Of a stretch of 53,530 bases of DNA, positions 25,661 through 34,780 are shown one piece after another (position 1 is the stretch's first letter; each line of letters starts with the position of its first letter). A model generated the notes under the pieces. The model did no database searches and was not told the DNA's origin. It was given only the letters and a program-made list of their open reading frames with translations. The DNA lies in the NCBI RefSeq assembly GCF_001672815.1, contig NZ_LZKK01000336.1, positions 1 through 53,530 on the forward strand. The letters are read 5' to 3'. Source of the DNA: Mycobacterium sp. E796. GTDB taxonomy: Bacteria; Actinomycetota; Actinomycetes; Mycobacteriales; Mycobacteriaceae. Position numbers and translations under genes: made by a program.

Positions 25661-26735
25661 GTACCGCGGAGCGGGCCTCATCAAAGCCGGATTCATCGGC
25701 GCCGTCCTCATCGCGCTGGTCATCGCGGTCGGACTGAACCCCGACCAGCTGGTGCAGCGGGCCACCACGGTCCGTTACCAGGCGCTGTTCGCCGACGCCG
25801 GGGGCCTCGCGCTGGGCAACGACGTGACGATCTCGGGGATCAAGGTCGGCAGCGTGACCGGCATGGAGCTGCAACACGGTGACGTGCTGGTGACGTTCAC
25901 GGCCAAGGGGAACATCCTGCTCGGCTCGGCCAGTACCGCACACATCAAAACCGGTTCGCTGTTGGGTCAGCGGGTGCTCACGGTCGACTCCGCGGGCACC
26001 GGCAATTTGCATCCGATGGCCGTCATCCCGGTGTCGCGCACCTCCTCGCCGTACTCGCTGTCCGAGGCCGTCAACGACCTGACGACCGACCTGCAGGGAA
26101 CCAACACCGAGTCGCTCAACCAGTCCCTGGACACGCTGTCGGCGACCCTGAATCAGGTTGCGCCGCAACTGGGTCCCGCGTTCGACGGGGTCAGCCGGCT
26201 CTCCCAGACCCTCAACGCCCGCAACCAGACCCTCGGGCAGCTGCTCAAGGGGGCCGCCGACGTCACCGGCGTGCTCGGGCAACGCAGCCAGCAGCTCAAC
26301 ACGCTGATCCTCAACGCGAACGATTTGTTGTCGATGCTGGTGGCGCGGCGCCAGGCGATCGTGCGGCTGCTGGCCAGCACGTCCGCGGTGGCCCGGCAGC
26401 TCTCCGGTGTGGTGCACGACAACGAGGCGAAGCTGGCGCCGACGCTGGAGAAGCTGAACTCCGTGACGGCGATGCTGGAAAAGAATCGCGACAACCTCGC
26501 CCAAGCGCTTCCCGGATTGGCGAAATACGAACTGACGCAGGGGGAGACCGTCTCGAGCGGTTATTACTACAACCCGTTCATCCCGAACCTTTTCCAGCTG
26601 GAATTCTTCCAGTGGCTGTTCGACTACGCCTTCGGGTTCCGCGCTTACGGCGCGCCCGGCCAACCGCCGGACACCGCCGGGCCGCGCGCGTTCTTCCCGT
26701 GGCCGTTCAACCAGGACCCGGGAGGACGGCCATGA
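25653..26735 (+). CDS. mceC: MceC, MCE-domain protein
   Basis: A 360-residue MCE protein with an N-terminal anchor (IGAVLIALVIAVGL) and the MCE core LFADAGGLALGNDVTISGIK. A long heptad-like region (SLNQSLDTLSATLNQVAPQL onward) fits the helical barrel of Mce hexamers. It overlaps both neighbours by a few bases, as expected for a coupled operon. Confidence 0.94.
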   Translation: MNKYRGAGLIKAGFIGAVLIALVIAVGLNPDQLVQRATTVRYQALFADAGGLALGNDVTISGIKVGSVTGMELQHGDVLVTFTAKGNILLGSASTAHIKTGSLLGQRVLTVDSAGTGNLHPMAVIPVSRTSSPYSLSEAVNDLTTDLQGTNTESLNQSLDTLSATLNQVAPQLGPAFDGVSRLSQTLNARNQTLGQLLKGAADVTGVLGQRSQQLNTLILNANDLLSMLVARRQAIVRLLASTSAVARQLSGVVHDNEAKLAPTLEKLNSVTAMLEKNRDNLAQALPGLAKYELTQGETVSSGYYYNPFIPNLFQLEFFQWLFDYAFGFRAYGAPGQPPDTAGPRAFFPWPFNQDPGGRP

Positions 26736-28186
26736 CGGGGCTCGGGGCGATTCCGCGCAACAAGCTCAAGGTGGGGCTGGCGATCGTGCTGGCGGGTCTG
26801 CTCGTGGTCGGCGCGGCGATCGCCATCCGTAACACCTTCTTTCGCCCGACGACGATCACCGCCTATTTCCCCACGGCCACCGCGATCTATCCCGGCGACG
26901 ACGTGCGCGTGTCCGGCATGAAGGTCGGCACCATCTCGTCCATTCAGCCGCAGGGGACGCGGGCGAAGCTGGTGATGCACGTCGATCGCAACGTGCCCAT
27001 TCCGGCGGACGCGAAGGCGGTGATCGTCGCGCAAAACCTGGTGGCGGCGCGCTACGTGCAGCTCACGCCGGCCTACCGGTCGAGTGGTCCCACCATGCGC
27101 GACGGCGCGGTGATACCGATCGAACGGACCGCGGTGCCCGTCGAATGGGATCAGGTCAAAGAGCAATTGATGCGTCTCGCAACGGAATTGGGCCCCAACA
27201 GCAAGGTGTCCACCCCGTCGGTGGCGCGGTTCATCGACAGCGCCGCCGACGCGCTGGGCGACGGCAACGGCGAGAAGCTGCACCAGACGCTGGCTCAACT
27301 GTCCGGCGTCGCCCGGGTGTTCGCCGAAGGCAGCGGCAACCTCGTCGACATCATCAAGAACCTGCAGGCCTTCATCGGGGCCCTGCGCGAAAGCAACGTC
27401 CAGATCGTGCAGTTCGACAACCGGCTGGCCACATTGACCAGCGTGCTCGACGACAACAGGTCGGATTTGGACGCGGCGCTCACGGACCTGGCGAGTGCGG
27501 TCGGCGAAGTACAGCGGTTCATCGCCGGCACTCGTGACCAGACCTCCGAACAGATTTCGCGGTTGGCCGACCTGACGCAGATCCTCGTCGACCACCAGAT
27601 GGCGTTGAAAAACGTGCTGCACATCTCGCCGACCGCGCTCGCAAACGCCTACAACGCCTACGACCCGGACTCCGGCAACATCCGCGGCGGCGTCGGCCTG
27701 CAGAACTTTTCCAACCCGACGTTCGCCTGGTGCGCGGGCATCGGGGCCATCGAGAACGTCACCGCCGTCGAGACGGGCAAGCTGTGCGGCTTGTATCTGA
27801 GCCCGGCGCTGAAGGTGTTCAACCCGAACTTCCTCGTCAACTTCAACTACCTCCCGATTCCGGTCAACCCGATCCTGGCTCCCTCGTTTGCCCCGCAAAA
27901 CGTTATCTACAGCGAGGACCGGCTGAAGCCCGGCGGGGAGGGACCCCGTCCCGGCCCGCCCTTGCTGCCGCCGGCCGTGTCCGCGTACACCGGGCTACCG
28001 GGCGACCCGGTTGGGCCGCCGGGTTCGGTGCCGCTGGGCCGGATCCCCGGCGCCGCGATGCCGCAGCCCCCGCCGACGGAACCGCCGCCCGTCCCACCAC
28101 CACCACCCCCGCCGGCGTCGCCGCCGCCGGCCGCCCCGGCGAACGTTCAGGACATGCTGCTCCCGGGTGAAGGGGGGCAACCGTGA
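26732..28186 (+). CDS. mceD: MceD, MCE-domain protein with proline-rich tail
   Basis: A 484-residue MCE protein. ATG 26732 overlaps the mceC stop and gives MTGLGAIPRNKLKVGLAIVL. It has the anchor, the MCE core (FPTATAIYPGDDVRVSGMKVG and NLVAARYVQL), the helical segment, and then a proline-rich tail from about residue 400 (PPAVSAYTGLPGDPVGPPG and PPPPPP). Similar tails are common in MceD proteins. Confidence 0.94.
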   Translation: MTGLGAIPRNKLKVGLAIVLAGLLVVGAAIAIRNTFFRPTTITAYFPTATAIYPGDDVRVSGMKVGTISSIQPQGTRAKLVMHVDRNVPIPADAKAVIVAQNLVAARYVQLTPAYRSSGPTMRDGAVIPIERTAVPVEWDQVKEQLMRLATELGPNSKVSTPSVARFIDSAADALGDGNGEKLHQTLAQLSGVARVFAEGSGNLVDIIKNLQAFIGALRESNVQIVQFDNRLATLTSVLDDNRSDLDAALTDLASAVGEVQRFIAGTRDQTSEQISRLADLTQILVDHQMALKNVLHISPTALANAYNAYDPDSGNIRGGVGLQNFSNPTFAWCAGIGAIENVTAVETGKLCGLYLSPALKVFNPNFLVNFNYLPIPVNPILAPSFAPQNVIYSEDRLKPGGEGPRPGPPLLPPAVSAYTGLPGDPVGPPGSVPLGRIPGAAMPQPPPTEPPPVPPPPPPPASPPPAAPANVQDMLLPGEGGQP

Positions 28187-29616
28187 CCGCCCGGATCGCG
28201 ATTAGGCGCGTGCTCGGCATCGCCTGCTGCGTCATGCTCGCCGTGAGCGGCTGCGCGTTCAACGGCCTGAACTCGCTGCCGCTGCCGGGCGCGGTGGGAC
28301 GAGGTCCGGGCGCGACCACGTACCACGTGGAACTCGCCAACGTCGTTACGATGGAACCGAATTCGCCGGTGATGATCGACGACGTCATCGTCGGCAGCAT
28401 CAGCAAGATGACGGTGCGGGGATGGCACGCCGACGTCGAAATCTCGGTGCGGCCCGGCACGGTGATCCCCGCCAACGCGGTTGCCAGCGTCGGCCAGACC
28501 AGCCTGCTGGGTTCCATGCATTTGGCGCTGAATCCGCCGCTGGGCCAGCAGGGCGTCGGCCGGCTGCAGCCGGGCGCCACGATCCCGCTGAACCGGTCGT
28601 CCACCTATCCGTCGACCGAACAGACACTGTCGTCGCTGTCGGTCATCCTCAACGCCGGGGGGCTGGGTCAGTTCGGGGACATCATCCACAACTTCAACGC
28701 TGCGCTGTCCGGAAACGAAGGCGCCGTTCGCGATCTGCTCGAGCGCCTCGACCGGTTCGTGGGAACCCTCGACCAGCAGCGCGACAACCTCGTCGCGTCG
28801 ATCCGCGCCCTCAATCGCCTCGCCGGCACGTTCGCCGCCCAACGCGACGTGATCACCCAGGCGCTGTACAAGATTCCGCCCGCACTGGACGTGCTGATCA
28901 AGGAGCGCCCCCGCATCACGACCGCGCTGAACAAGCTCGGGACATTCAGCAACACCGCGACCCGGCTCGTCAACGACGCGGGCGACGACTTGGTGAAGAA
29001 CTTGACGAATCTGGCGCCGGCACTCGGTGCGCTCGCCGACATCGGCCCGGATTTGGACGCCGCCCTCGCGTACGCGCCGACGTTCCCGTGGACGCAGGGC
29101 ATCATCGACCGCTACATCCGGGGCGACTATCTCAACGGGTATTTCATCATTGATTTGACGAACGCCGGGCTCCGCAAGGGCATCCTCCGCGGTACCCACT
29201 GGGAAAGGATCGGCGCCGAGGCCGTGCCCGGGCCCGCGGACCCCGAATACCTTCAATTCCGTTACGGGGCACCGCCTGGGGCGCCCGGGGCGCTGAGCAA
29301 GCCCGGCCCAAGAGGGGAACCGGCACCGTTCGGGCCACCGCCACCCTGGGGACGGCCGCTGCCGGGGCCGCCGCCGTCCGCGGCGCCGGGGCCGGTGAAC
29401 CAGCAGTCGGCAGACGCACCACCGTCCGCGCCCCCGCCACCGCCGCCGGTGTCGCCCTTGATCGCGGGCCTGACGTGGCTCGGCCCGGATGCGCAGAAGT
29501 CGCCGACAGCGACGCTGCCCGGACCGCCGCCGGCTGGGGCCGTGCCGCCGGCCGACCAGGGCGCCCCGGTGCCCGGCGCGACGCCGACGACCAGCCAGAC
29601 GGACGGGGGCTCGTAG
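28183..29616 (+). CDS. mceE: MceE, lipoprotein MCE subunit
   Basis: A 477-residue MCE protein with a lipoprotein signal peptide: MTARIAIRRVLGIACCVMLA, then the lipobox VSGC. Position E of mce operons is normally a lipoprotein, so this fits. The MCE core has VVTMEPNSPVMIDDVIVGSI. The C-terminal third is Pro/Gly rich. It overlaps mceD by ATGA-type coupling and abuts mceF with no gap. Confidence 0.94.
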   Translation: MTARIAIRRVLGIACCVMLAVSGCAFNGLNSLPLPGAVGRGPGATTYHVELANVVTMEPNSPVMIDDVIVGSISKMTVRGWHADVEISVRPGTVIPANAVASVGQTSLLGSMHLALNPPLGQQGVGRLQPGATIPLNRSSTYPSTEQTLSSLSVILNAGGLGQFGDIIHNFNAALSGNEGAVRDLLERLDRFVGTLDQQRDNLVASIRALNRLAGTFAAQRDVITQALYKIPPALDVLIKERPRITTALNKLGTFSNTATRLVNDAGDDLVKNLTNLAPALGALADIGPDLDAALAYAPTFPWTQGIIDRYIRGDYLNGYFIIDLTNAGLRKGILRGTHWERIGAEAVPGPADPEYLQFRYGAPPGAPGALSKPGPRGEPAPFGPPPPWGRPLPGPPPSAAPGPVNQQSADAPPSAPPPPPPVSPLIAGLTWLGPDAQKSPTATLPGPPPAGAVPPADQGAPVPGATPTTSQTDGGS

Positions 29617-31296
29617 ATGCTGACCCGGTTTGTCCGAATCCAGTTGGCGATCTTCACGATCGTCGGGATCGCCGGTGTGGTGATCATGGCGTTGTGGTAC
29701 GTCCAGGCGCCGACCCTGCTCGGCATCGGCAAGATGACGGTCACGCTGAAACTGCCCGCCACCGGCGGCCTGTACCGCTTCAGCAACGTGACCTACCGCG
29801 GGGTGCAGATCGGCAAGGTGACCGCCGTGGGGCTGACCCCCGACGGTGCGAAAGCCACTCTTTCCCTTGATACTTCGCCCAAGATCCCGGCGGACCTGAA
29901 GGCGGAGGTGCTGAGCATCTCCGCGGTTGGCGAGTATTACGTCGATCTGCGACCCCGCAACGACTCGCCGCCCTACCTCCACGACGGCTCGGTCATCGCG
30001 ATGAACGACGCGACGATCCCGCAGCCGATCGGTCCCGTGCTCGACCAATCCAGCAAGTTGATCAACAGCATCCCCAAGGGCAAGCTCGGTCAATTGCTCG
30101 ACGAGTCGTACCAGGCATTCAACGGCTCCGGTTACGACTTCGGATCGCTGTTCGACAGTTCGTCACGGCTCTCGGGTGACCTCAACGGCGTCGCCGACCA
30201 AACCCGGAACCTGACCGAAGACACCGGGCCCTTCCTGGATGCGCAAGCGCAGACCGCGGATTCGATCCGGACGTGGGCGCGCAGCCTCGCCGGGTTCAGT
30301 GGTCAGCTGGCCAAGGACGACCCACAATTTCGCACCCTGCTGCAACGGGGGCCTGGAGCCCTCAACGAGGCGTCCCGGCTGCTCGACCAGATCAAACCGA
30401 CGTTGCCTGTGCTGCTCGCGAACCTGACCACAATCGGCCAGATTGGCGTGACCTATCACGCGTCAATCGAACAGCTCCTGGTCTTGCTGCCGCCGTTCAC
30501 CGCGGCGATTCAGTCGTTCGTCGGCACGAAGTCGCCGACGGGATTGGCCACGGGCGCCTTCAATCTCATCGTCAGTGACCCGCCCGCATGCACGGTCGGC
30601 TTCCTGCCGCCCAGTCAATGGCGTTCCGCCGCCGACACCCGCACCATCGACACGCCGGACGGGCTGTACTGCAAACTGCCACAGGATTCGCCGATCGCGG
30701 TGCGCGGCGCCCGAAACTATCCCTGCATGGGACAGCCCGGGAAGCGCGCGCCCACCGTCGAAATCTGCGAGAGCGACAAGCCTTTCGAGCCGTTGGCGAT
30801 GAGACAGCACGTCTTCGGCACTTACCCGCTGGACCCGAATCTGATCGCACAGGGCATCCCGCCCGACGACCGGATGAACTGGTACCGAGACAGAATCTTC
30901 GGGCCGGTCGAGGGAACGCCGCTGCCGCCGGGCGCGGTTCCGCGGGGAACGCCGCCGCCATCGGCGTTGCCGCCGCCCGCGGCGCCGCTCAGCCCGCTGG
31001 CGCAGATGGGGGAGGTGTCACCGATTGCGCCGATAGACGTTCCCGCTCCCTCGGCCGCGGCGGCGCCCGCAGCGGCGAGCGCGCCGCCGGCGGGGCCGCC
31101 CGCGGGGCCTTCGGCAGCGCCAAGTGCGTTCGGCCACAACGAGTCTCAGATCGGTCCATCGGTGGCGATCGCCCAGTACAACCCTCGCACCGGCGGCTAT
31201 GTGACCCCGGACGGCCAGGTTTACCGGCAATCGGATCTGGTCAAGCCCACGTCGCCCAAGGCGCCGAAAACGTGGAAGGACATGTTCGCCACCTGA
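29617..31296 (+). CDS. mceF: MceF, MCE-domain protein with proline-rich tail
   Basis: A 559-residue MCE protein starting immediately after the mceE stop. The N-terminal anchor is IQLAIFTIVGIAGVVIMALW, and the MCE core includes TYRGVQIGKV. A helical region follows, then an Ala/Pro-rich tail (PPPSALPPPAAPLSPLAQMG) to the end. Last gene of the operon; it converges on a secreted-protein gene 33 bases away. Confidence 0.94.
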   Translation: MLTRFVRIQLAIFTIVGIAGVVIMALWYVQAPTLLGIGKMTVTLKLPATGGLYRFSNVTYRGVQIGKVTAVGLTPDGAKATLSLDTSPKIPADLKAEVLSISAVGEYYVDLRPRNDSPPYLHDGSVIAMNDATIPQPIGPVLDQSSKLINSIPKGKLGQLLDESYQAFNGSGYDFGSLFDSSSRLSGDLNGVADQTRNLTEDTGPFLDAQAQTADSIRTWARSLAGFSGQLAKDDPQFRTLLQRGPGALNEASRLLDQIKPTLPVLLANLTTIGQIGVTYHASIEQLLVLLPPFTAAIQSFVGTKSPTGLATGAFNLIVSDPPACTVGFLPPSQWRSAADTRTIDTPDGLYCKLPQDSPIAVRGARNYPCMGQPGKRAPTVEICESDKPFEPLAMRQHVFGTYPLDPNLIAQGIPPDDRMNWYRDRIFGPVEGTPLPPGAVPRGTPPPSALPPPAAPLSPLAQMGEVSPIAPIDVPAPSAAAAPAAASAPPAGPPAGPSAAPSAFGHNESQIGPSVAIAQYNPRTGGYVTPDGQVYRQSDLVKPTSPKAPKTWKDMFAT

Positions 31297-31329
31297 TGCC
31301 CGCGCCGGGCCATTGACAGGTGAACGAGA

Positions 31330-31845
31330 TCAGCTGATTTTGTCCAGCCGGAACGGCTGGTCGATGTACAGCGGCTTGTTGGTGCCGCAGGCGCCGCTGG
31401 GGCCGGACGTCTGTTCCCGTCCCGCAAGGACCGGCGACCCAAGCACGTTCTCGCCGGTCTCCGGGTTGGCGGGATAGAAATGGATGACGTCGTGGCCGAC
31501 GTATGAGGTGCCGTCGGGACACGTTGTCCAATTGGGAATGTCGCGTTTGACGAACCAGGTTTTCCCTTCGTTCATGAATATCGGTGCGGTCCACCCCTGG
31601 TCGCTGACGACCGTGCCGTCGCACCGGTAGGCAGTGGAGCACGAAGTCGTGATGGTCCACGTGCTTCGCACCACCGCCTCCTGGTGGAAAATTTCGTTGG
31701 TCCGGGCCCAGTCGCCGACCACGGTGGCGGTGTACGTCCCGTTGATGGAGGGGTCGTAGGCCCATGCCGACGGGGCCACGCCCACGCCGCCCGCCACGCC
31801 GACGGCTACCACGGTTGCGCTTATCGCCATATTCATCGGACGCAT
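31330..31845 (-). CDS. secreted protein, mce-associated conserved type
   Basis: A 171-residue protein with a Sec signal peptide (VVAVGVAGGVGVAPSAWA, cut after AWA) and a mature domain beginning YDPSINGTYTATVVGDWART. It contains several Cys residues (SCSTAYRCDG, TTCPDG, ACGTNK) that probably form disulfides. The family looks like conserved mycobacterial exported proteins with a repeated tryptophan/threonine pattern. Function unknown. It lies convergent with mceF. Confidence 0.85.
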   Translation of the reverse strand: MRPMNMAISATVVAVGVAGGVGVAPSAWAYDPSINGTYTATVVGDWARTNEIFHQEAVVRSTWTITTSCSTAYRCDGTVVSDQGWTAPIFMNEGKTWFVKRDIPNWTTCPDGTSYVGHDVIHFYPANPETGENVLGSPVLAGREQTSGPSGACGTNKPLYIDQPFRLDKIS

Positions 31846-31932
31846 CGTATGCTCCTTGAGGCGTTAAATACCGCCAATTCCAAGCGAATCGAATTCACAG
31901 ACTAACACCGCCTCCGCATGTCGCGGAATGGT

Positions 31933-32520
31933 TTAGGTGGGGCGTTCAAGGACATCGAATTTATCGATGAGCCACGACCCATTGACCTTTGCCATCTCCA
32001 CCTTCAGGCTGCTCGACGTCAAGACAGGTTCCGGCTTCGCCTTGCTGGTGGTCTTCTGCCTTATGAAGACAAGCACCACAGCCGAATTCGGGTGCAGTTC
32101 CGACACCGCGGCCTTGACCACGGTGGCGGTCGTCGTGACTTGGCCGCGCTGCGCCGACGGCCCCACGACCTGGTCGGCAAATCGTTGGTAGTAGGCCAGA
32201 TAGTCCTCGGTGAGCCGGGATTTCGCGTTGGCGAAATCGCGATCAAGCGTTTCCGGCGAGTAGGACAGCAACGCCACCGCACCGTCACTGGCCGCCCTGA
32301 TGACCTGGTGCGCCGCCGCGCGGTCGGTCTGCAAATCCGGACGGTAATCGAAGTAAAAAATCCGGGCCGCGTTGCCGAGGGCGGCAATAAGCAGAAGCGT
32401 CAACAGGATTGACCGCCACCGCGCCAGGCAACGACGCGTCCAGCGCCCGAGCGCGCCGTTGCGGCGGGCCGGCGCCCGCTCCTCGGCCGACTCCTCGTGC
32501 GCAGCGCTGTCGACCGTCAC
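31933..32520 (-). CDS. Mce-associated membrane protein (mas type, second of pair)
   Basis: A 195-residue protein with a short cytoplasmic N-terminus, one membrane helix (ILLTLLLIAALGNAARIFYF) and an extracytoplasmic NTF2-like domain with SPETLDRDFANAKSRL. The homologue in the second pair is at 47258. Proteins of this class (for example OmamA, Rv0199) stabilise Mce complexes (family knowledge). The start overlaps the upstream mas gene stop. Confidence 0.88.
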   Translation of the reverse strand: MTVDSAAHEESAEERAPARRNGALGRWTRRCLARWRSILLTLLLIAALGNAARIFYFDYRPDLQTDRAAAHQVIRAASDGAVALLSYSPETLDRDFANAKSRLTEDYLAYYQRFADQVVGPSAQRGQVTTTATVVKAAVSELHPNSAVVLVFIRQKTTSKAKPEPVLTSSSLKVEMAKVNGSWLIDKFDVLERPT

Positions 32521-33266
32521 CGGACGAACTCGAGTCTGGAAATCTTGAGCTGCCCGGCATCGCGTTGGACGGTGACGACGATCCGCAGCTGGCGCGATTC
32601 CGGCTTAGTCTCACCGGGTTTGGTGATCTCCGATTTCGCCGCGATCAGCACAATCGCTGAATCCTGGGTCATGGACTGCACGGCGGCCGCTTGTACCGAG
32701 CCCTTGGAGACGACTTTGGACTCCTCCACCGCCTTCACGGCATCCTCGCCGCCCATCAAGATGCTGATTTTGAACGTCCCGGTTGTGTCATCGGCGAAAC
32801 GTTGCAGATCTTCCCTCGCCTTGGTCGGATCGATCGTCATCATCGTCACGATGGCGTTGCGGGCGGCCGCGGCGAACTCGGAACTGCGATGCTTTTCCTG
32901 CTCGACGCCGCGGTGATGCCACACCAGGTATCCACTGCCCGCCAGCGAGGCGCAGCTGACCAAAACCGCCGCGATCGCCGCCAAGCCCCTGCGGCTCGGG
33001 CGACGGGGACGCAGCCGCCGCCATCGCGACGGCGCCGTTTCGATCCCCTTGGTGTGGGCCCGGTTGTCGAGGTCGCCGGACGCCGCCTCGAGCTGTTCGC
33101 GCAACCGTGCGGCACGGGCCCGAGCGGCGGCGGCGCGGGCGTCCGCCTCGGCGACTTCCGCGGCCACCGCAACCTCCGGAGCCGAGGTTGAGGGTGGCGT
33201 GGATGGGGGCCCAATTCGTCGATTTTCGGCGACGGTCGCCCCAGCGGGAAGCTTGCGCCGAGGCAC
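32517..33266 (-). CDS. Mce-associated membrane protein (mas type, first of pair)
   Basis: A 249-residue protein with an Ala/Arg-rich coiled-coil-like stretch (VAEADARAAAARARAARLR), one membrane helix (RRGLAAIAAVLVSCASLAG) and a periplasmic domain ending LRIVVTVQRDAGQLKISRLE. The GTG start at 33266 has a strong GGAGGTGAT site. It is a close structural match to the 46320 gene, whose end shares the pattern GGQLKISKVEFVP. A conserved promoter element lies 25 bases upstream. Confidence 0.88.
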   Translation of the reverse strand: MPRRKLPAGATVAENRRIGPPSTPPSTSAPEVAVAAEVAEADARAAAARARAARLREQLEAASGDLDNRAHTKGIETAPSRWRRLRPRRPSRRGLAAIAAVLVSCASLAGSGYLVWHHRGVEQEKHRSSEFAAAARNAIVTMMTIDPTKAREDLQRFADDTTGTFKISILMGGEDAVKAVEESKVVSKGSVQAAAVQSMTQDSAIVLIAAKSEITKPGETKPESRQLRIVVTVQRDAGQLKISRLEFVR

Positions 33267-33290
33267 TGGATCACCTCCTCGTCGCGCCTA

Positions 33291-33310
33291 CAGGAGAGCC
33301 ACATTATCAC
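33291..33310 (-). promoter_or_regulatory. mas-pair promoter element (copy 1)
   Basis: Read on the minus strand as GTGATAATGTGGCTCTCCTG. It is identical at 19 of 20 positions to the element at 46097-46116 ahead of the other mas pair. TGATAAT fits a -10 hexamer region, and the constant GTGGCTCTCCTG follows the expected transcription start. Confidence 0.65.
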
Positions 33311-33372
33311 TGCCACGCGGGCGGGCCGGCGGACGGAGACAGCGGCTTTAGACGCAAGTCTTCTCCGAGTGA

Positions 33373-33387
33373 GAGAATTCTATTCCC
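33373..33387. promoter_or_regulatory. candidate operator, GAGAATnnnATTCTC family
   Basis: GAGAATTCTATTCCC, one mismatch, ending 31 bases before the secreted-protein start at 33419 and also facing the first mas pair. Confidence 0.5.
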
Positions 33388-33418
33388 ACCGGTGGGCGAA
33401 GTAATTTAAAGTAATCCC

Positions 33419-33835
33419 GTGCGATTCACAGTGGCAGCGGTCGCCGTGCTCTTAGGCCTCTCGCAGGGCCTGGGTGTCGCCGTGGCGCCGCAGGCCACCG
33501 CAGCGCCGGTTAATTGCGATTACCCGGATTGCACGCCGGGCATCATGCCGCACCAGGTGCTCGGTGCGCCGTGCGACAACACCACGTACTACGTATTCGG
33601 GACCGCCGACTATTACGTGTCTTTCGCCACGCAGCCGGGACGACTGATGTTCTGCGGCTCGCCCCGGAGGTACGAGCCCCGTTGGTTCCGGTCGCCCCCG
33701 ATGGCCGGCGTCAAGGTCGAGGGCTCGTCTTGCGTCGATTTCCCGGAGTACTACGTCGCGCAGGCGCCGGACGGCCTGTTCCTCGTCTGCAATGCGCATG
33801 ACGGAACACAGATTTGGGAGCGCGGCGACACTTAG
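33419..33835 (+). CDS. secreted protein of unknown function
   Basis: A 138-residue exported protein with an N-terminal signal peptide (VAVLLGLSQGLGVAVAPQATA, cut after TAA or later). The mature part is Cys and aromatic rich (NCDYPDCTPG, APCDNTTYYVFG, FCGSPRRYEP). No domain recognised. GTG start at 33419. A palindromic operator candidate lies immediately upstream, so it may belong to the same regulon as the catabolic genes. Confidence 0.8.
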   Translation: MRFTVAAVAVLLGLSQGLGVAVAPQATAAPVNCDYPDCTPGIMPHQVLGAPCDNTTYYVFGTADYYVSFATQPGRLMFCGSPRRYEPRWFRSPPMAGVKVEGSSCVDFPEYYVAQAPDGLFLVCNAHDGTQIWERGDT

Positions 33836-33851
33836 GCCGATTCGGCTCGAC

Positions 33852-34127
33852 TCACGGCCGGGTGTTCGGGATCTCCGGCCAATCTTGGAAGGGACTGGGT
33901 CCCCAGTAGTCGAAGTTGTGGACCGTGCCGTCCATGTCGCGATGGTGCGCGTCGTGGCACGTAGTCGGGTCCCATTGCGGTCCCCATGACGGATCGAACA
34001 TTTGGCCCGGGCACCAGTGATAGCCCACGAACGGCCACGGCGGGTTGTCGGCGTGAGCGACCGTCGCGGTGCCCAAGCCGGCGCTGACCATGATCGCCGC
34101 GGCGGCGACACGCGCGACTTTGCTCAT
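33852..34127 (-). CDS. small secreted protein of unknown function
   Basis: A 91-residue protein with a signal peptide ending AHA|DNPPWPF. The mature peptide is Trp, Pro, His and Asp rich (HWCPGQMFDPSWGPQWDPTT) with two Cys. Similar short DxxWPxxG-type secreted peptides are widespread in mycobacteria. It converges on the 33419 gene. Function unknown. Confidence 0.78.
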   Translation of the reverse strand: MSKVARVAAAAIMVSAGLGTATVAHADNPPWPFVGYHWCPGQMFDPSWGPQWDPTTCHDAHHRDMDGTVHNFDYWGPSPFQDWPEIPNTRP

Positions 34128-34188
34128 GGGAGAACCGTACCCGAGCGACCGCCGAACCGGACCAAAAAATTCCGTGGAAGTGCCGCGA

Positions 34189-34770
34189 TCAGTCGGCCGC
34201 GTCGATCAGCCGGCGGGTGATGCGCCCCAGCTGGGCGCGCAGGGTGTCGTCGTCGATATCGGCCACCAGAGGCGACACGACCCCGACCGCAATCGCGCCC
34301 GACAGCACTGCCGCCGACACCCGCGCGTCCTCGGCCGGGTCGTCCAGCAGCACGCCGTAGAGCCGCTGGATGAATTGCTGGAAGGGTTCGTGTTCGCCCA
34401 GCAGTCGCACGACGACGGGGTCGAATTGCAGGGTGCTTGCGGCGCCGCGACGTTCGACGGCGACGTCGATCACCCGGTCCAGCAGCAGCTCCCGCGCGGT
34501 GGACCGGTGATCGTGCGCCTCGGCCGCCTCCAAGGCCTCCTCGAGGCCGCCGAGTTCCCGCTCGGTCAACGCGATGACGATCTGCTCCTTCGTCTTGAAC
34601 TGGTGGTAGACGGCGGCTTTCGTGACCCCGATGGTGTCGGCGATCATCTGCAGCGAGGTGCCGCCGACACCGTGCTCGGCGATCAACTGCAGCGCGGCAT
34701 CGAGGATGCGGGTCTGCGCGGCGCTGCGCGTGATGAAACGGAACCGGCTCCTTGTCTGCGGGGAAACCAC
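34189..34770 (-). CDS. TetR family transcriptional regulator
   Basis: A 193-residue TetR protein with the N-terminal helix-turn-helix at about residues 20-62 (ILDAALQLIAEHGVGGTSLQ, then GVTKAAVYHQFKTKEQI). The C-terminal ligand domain is unassigned. It is divergent from the 34876 operon, and two identical 14-bp palindromes lie between them, so it probably represses both itself and that operon. Confidence 0.93.
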   Translation of the reverse strand: MVSPQTRSRFRFITRSAAQTRILDAALQLIAEHGVGGTSLQMIADTIGVTKAAVYHQFKTKEQIVIALTERELGGLEEALEAAEAHDHRSTARELLLDRVIDVAVERRGAASTLQFDPVVVRLLGEHEPFQQFIQRLYGVLLDDPAEDARVSAAVLSGAIAVGVVSPLVADIDDDTLRAQLGRITRRLIDAAD

Positions 34771-34780
34771 ACCGGAAGCG

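Noticed and set aside
29110..29150. RGD tripeptide in MceE (YIRGDYLNGY)
   Set aside because: Occurs within a conserved Mce segment and is probably chance; no evidence for integrin binding.
28147..30093. 648-codon open frame on the minus strand opposite mceE and mceF
   Set aside because: Arg/Asp/Gly-rich antisense translation without domains; the mce genes account for the DNA.
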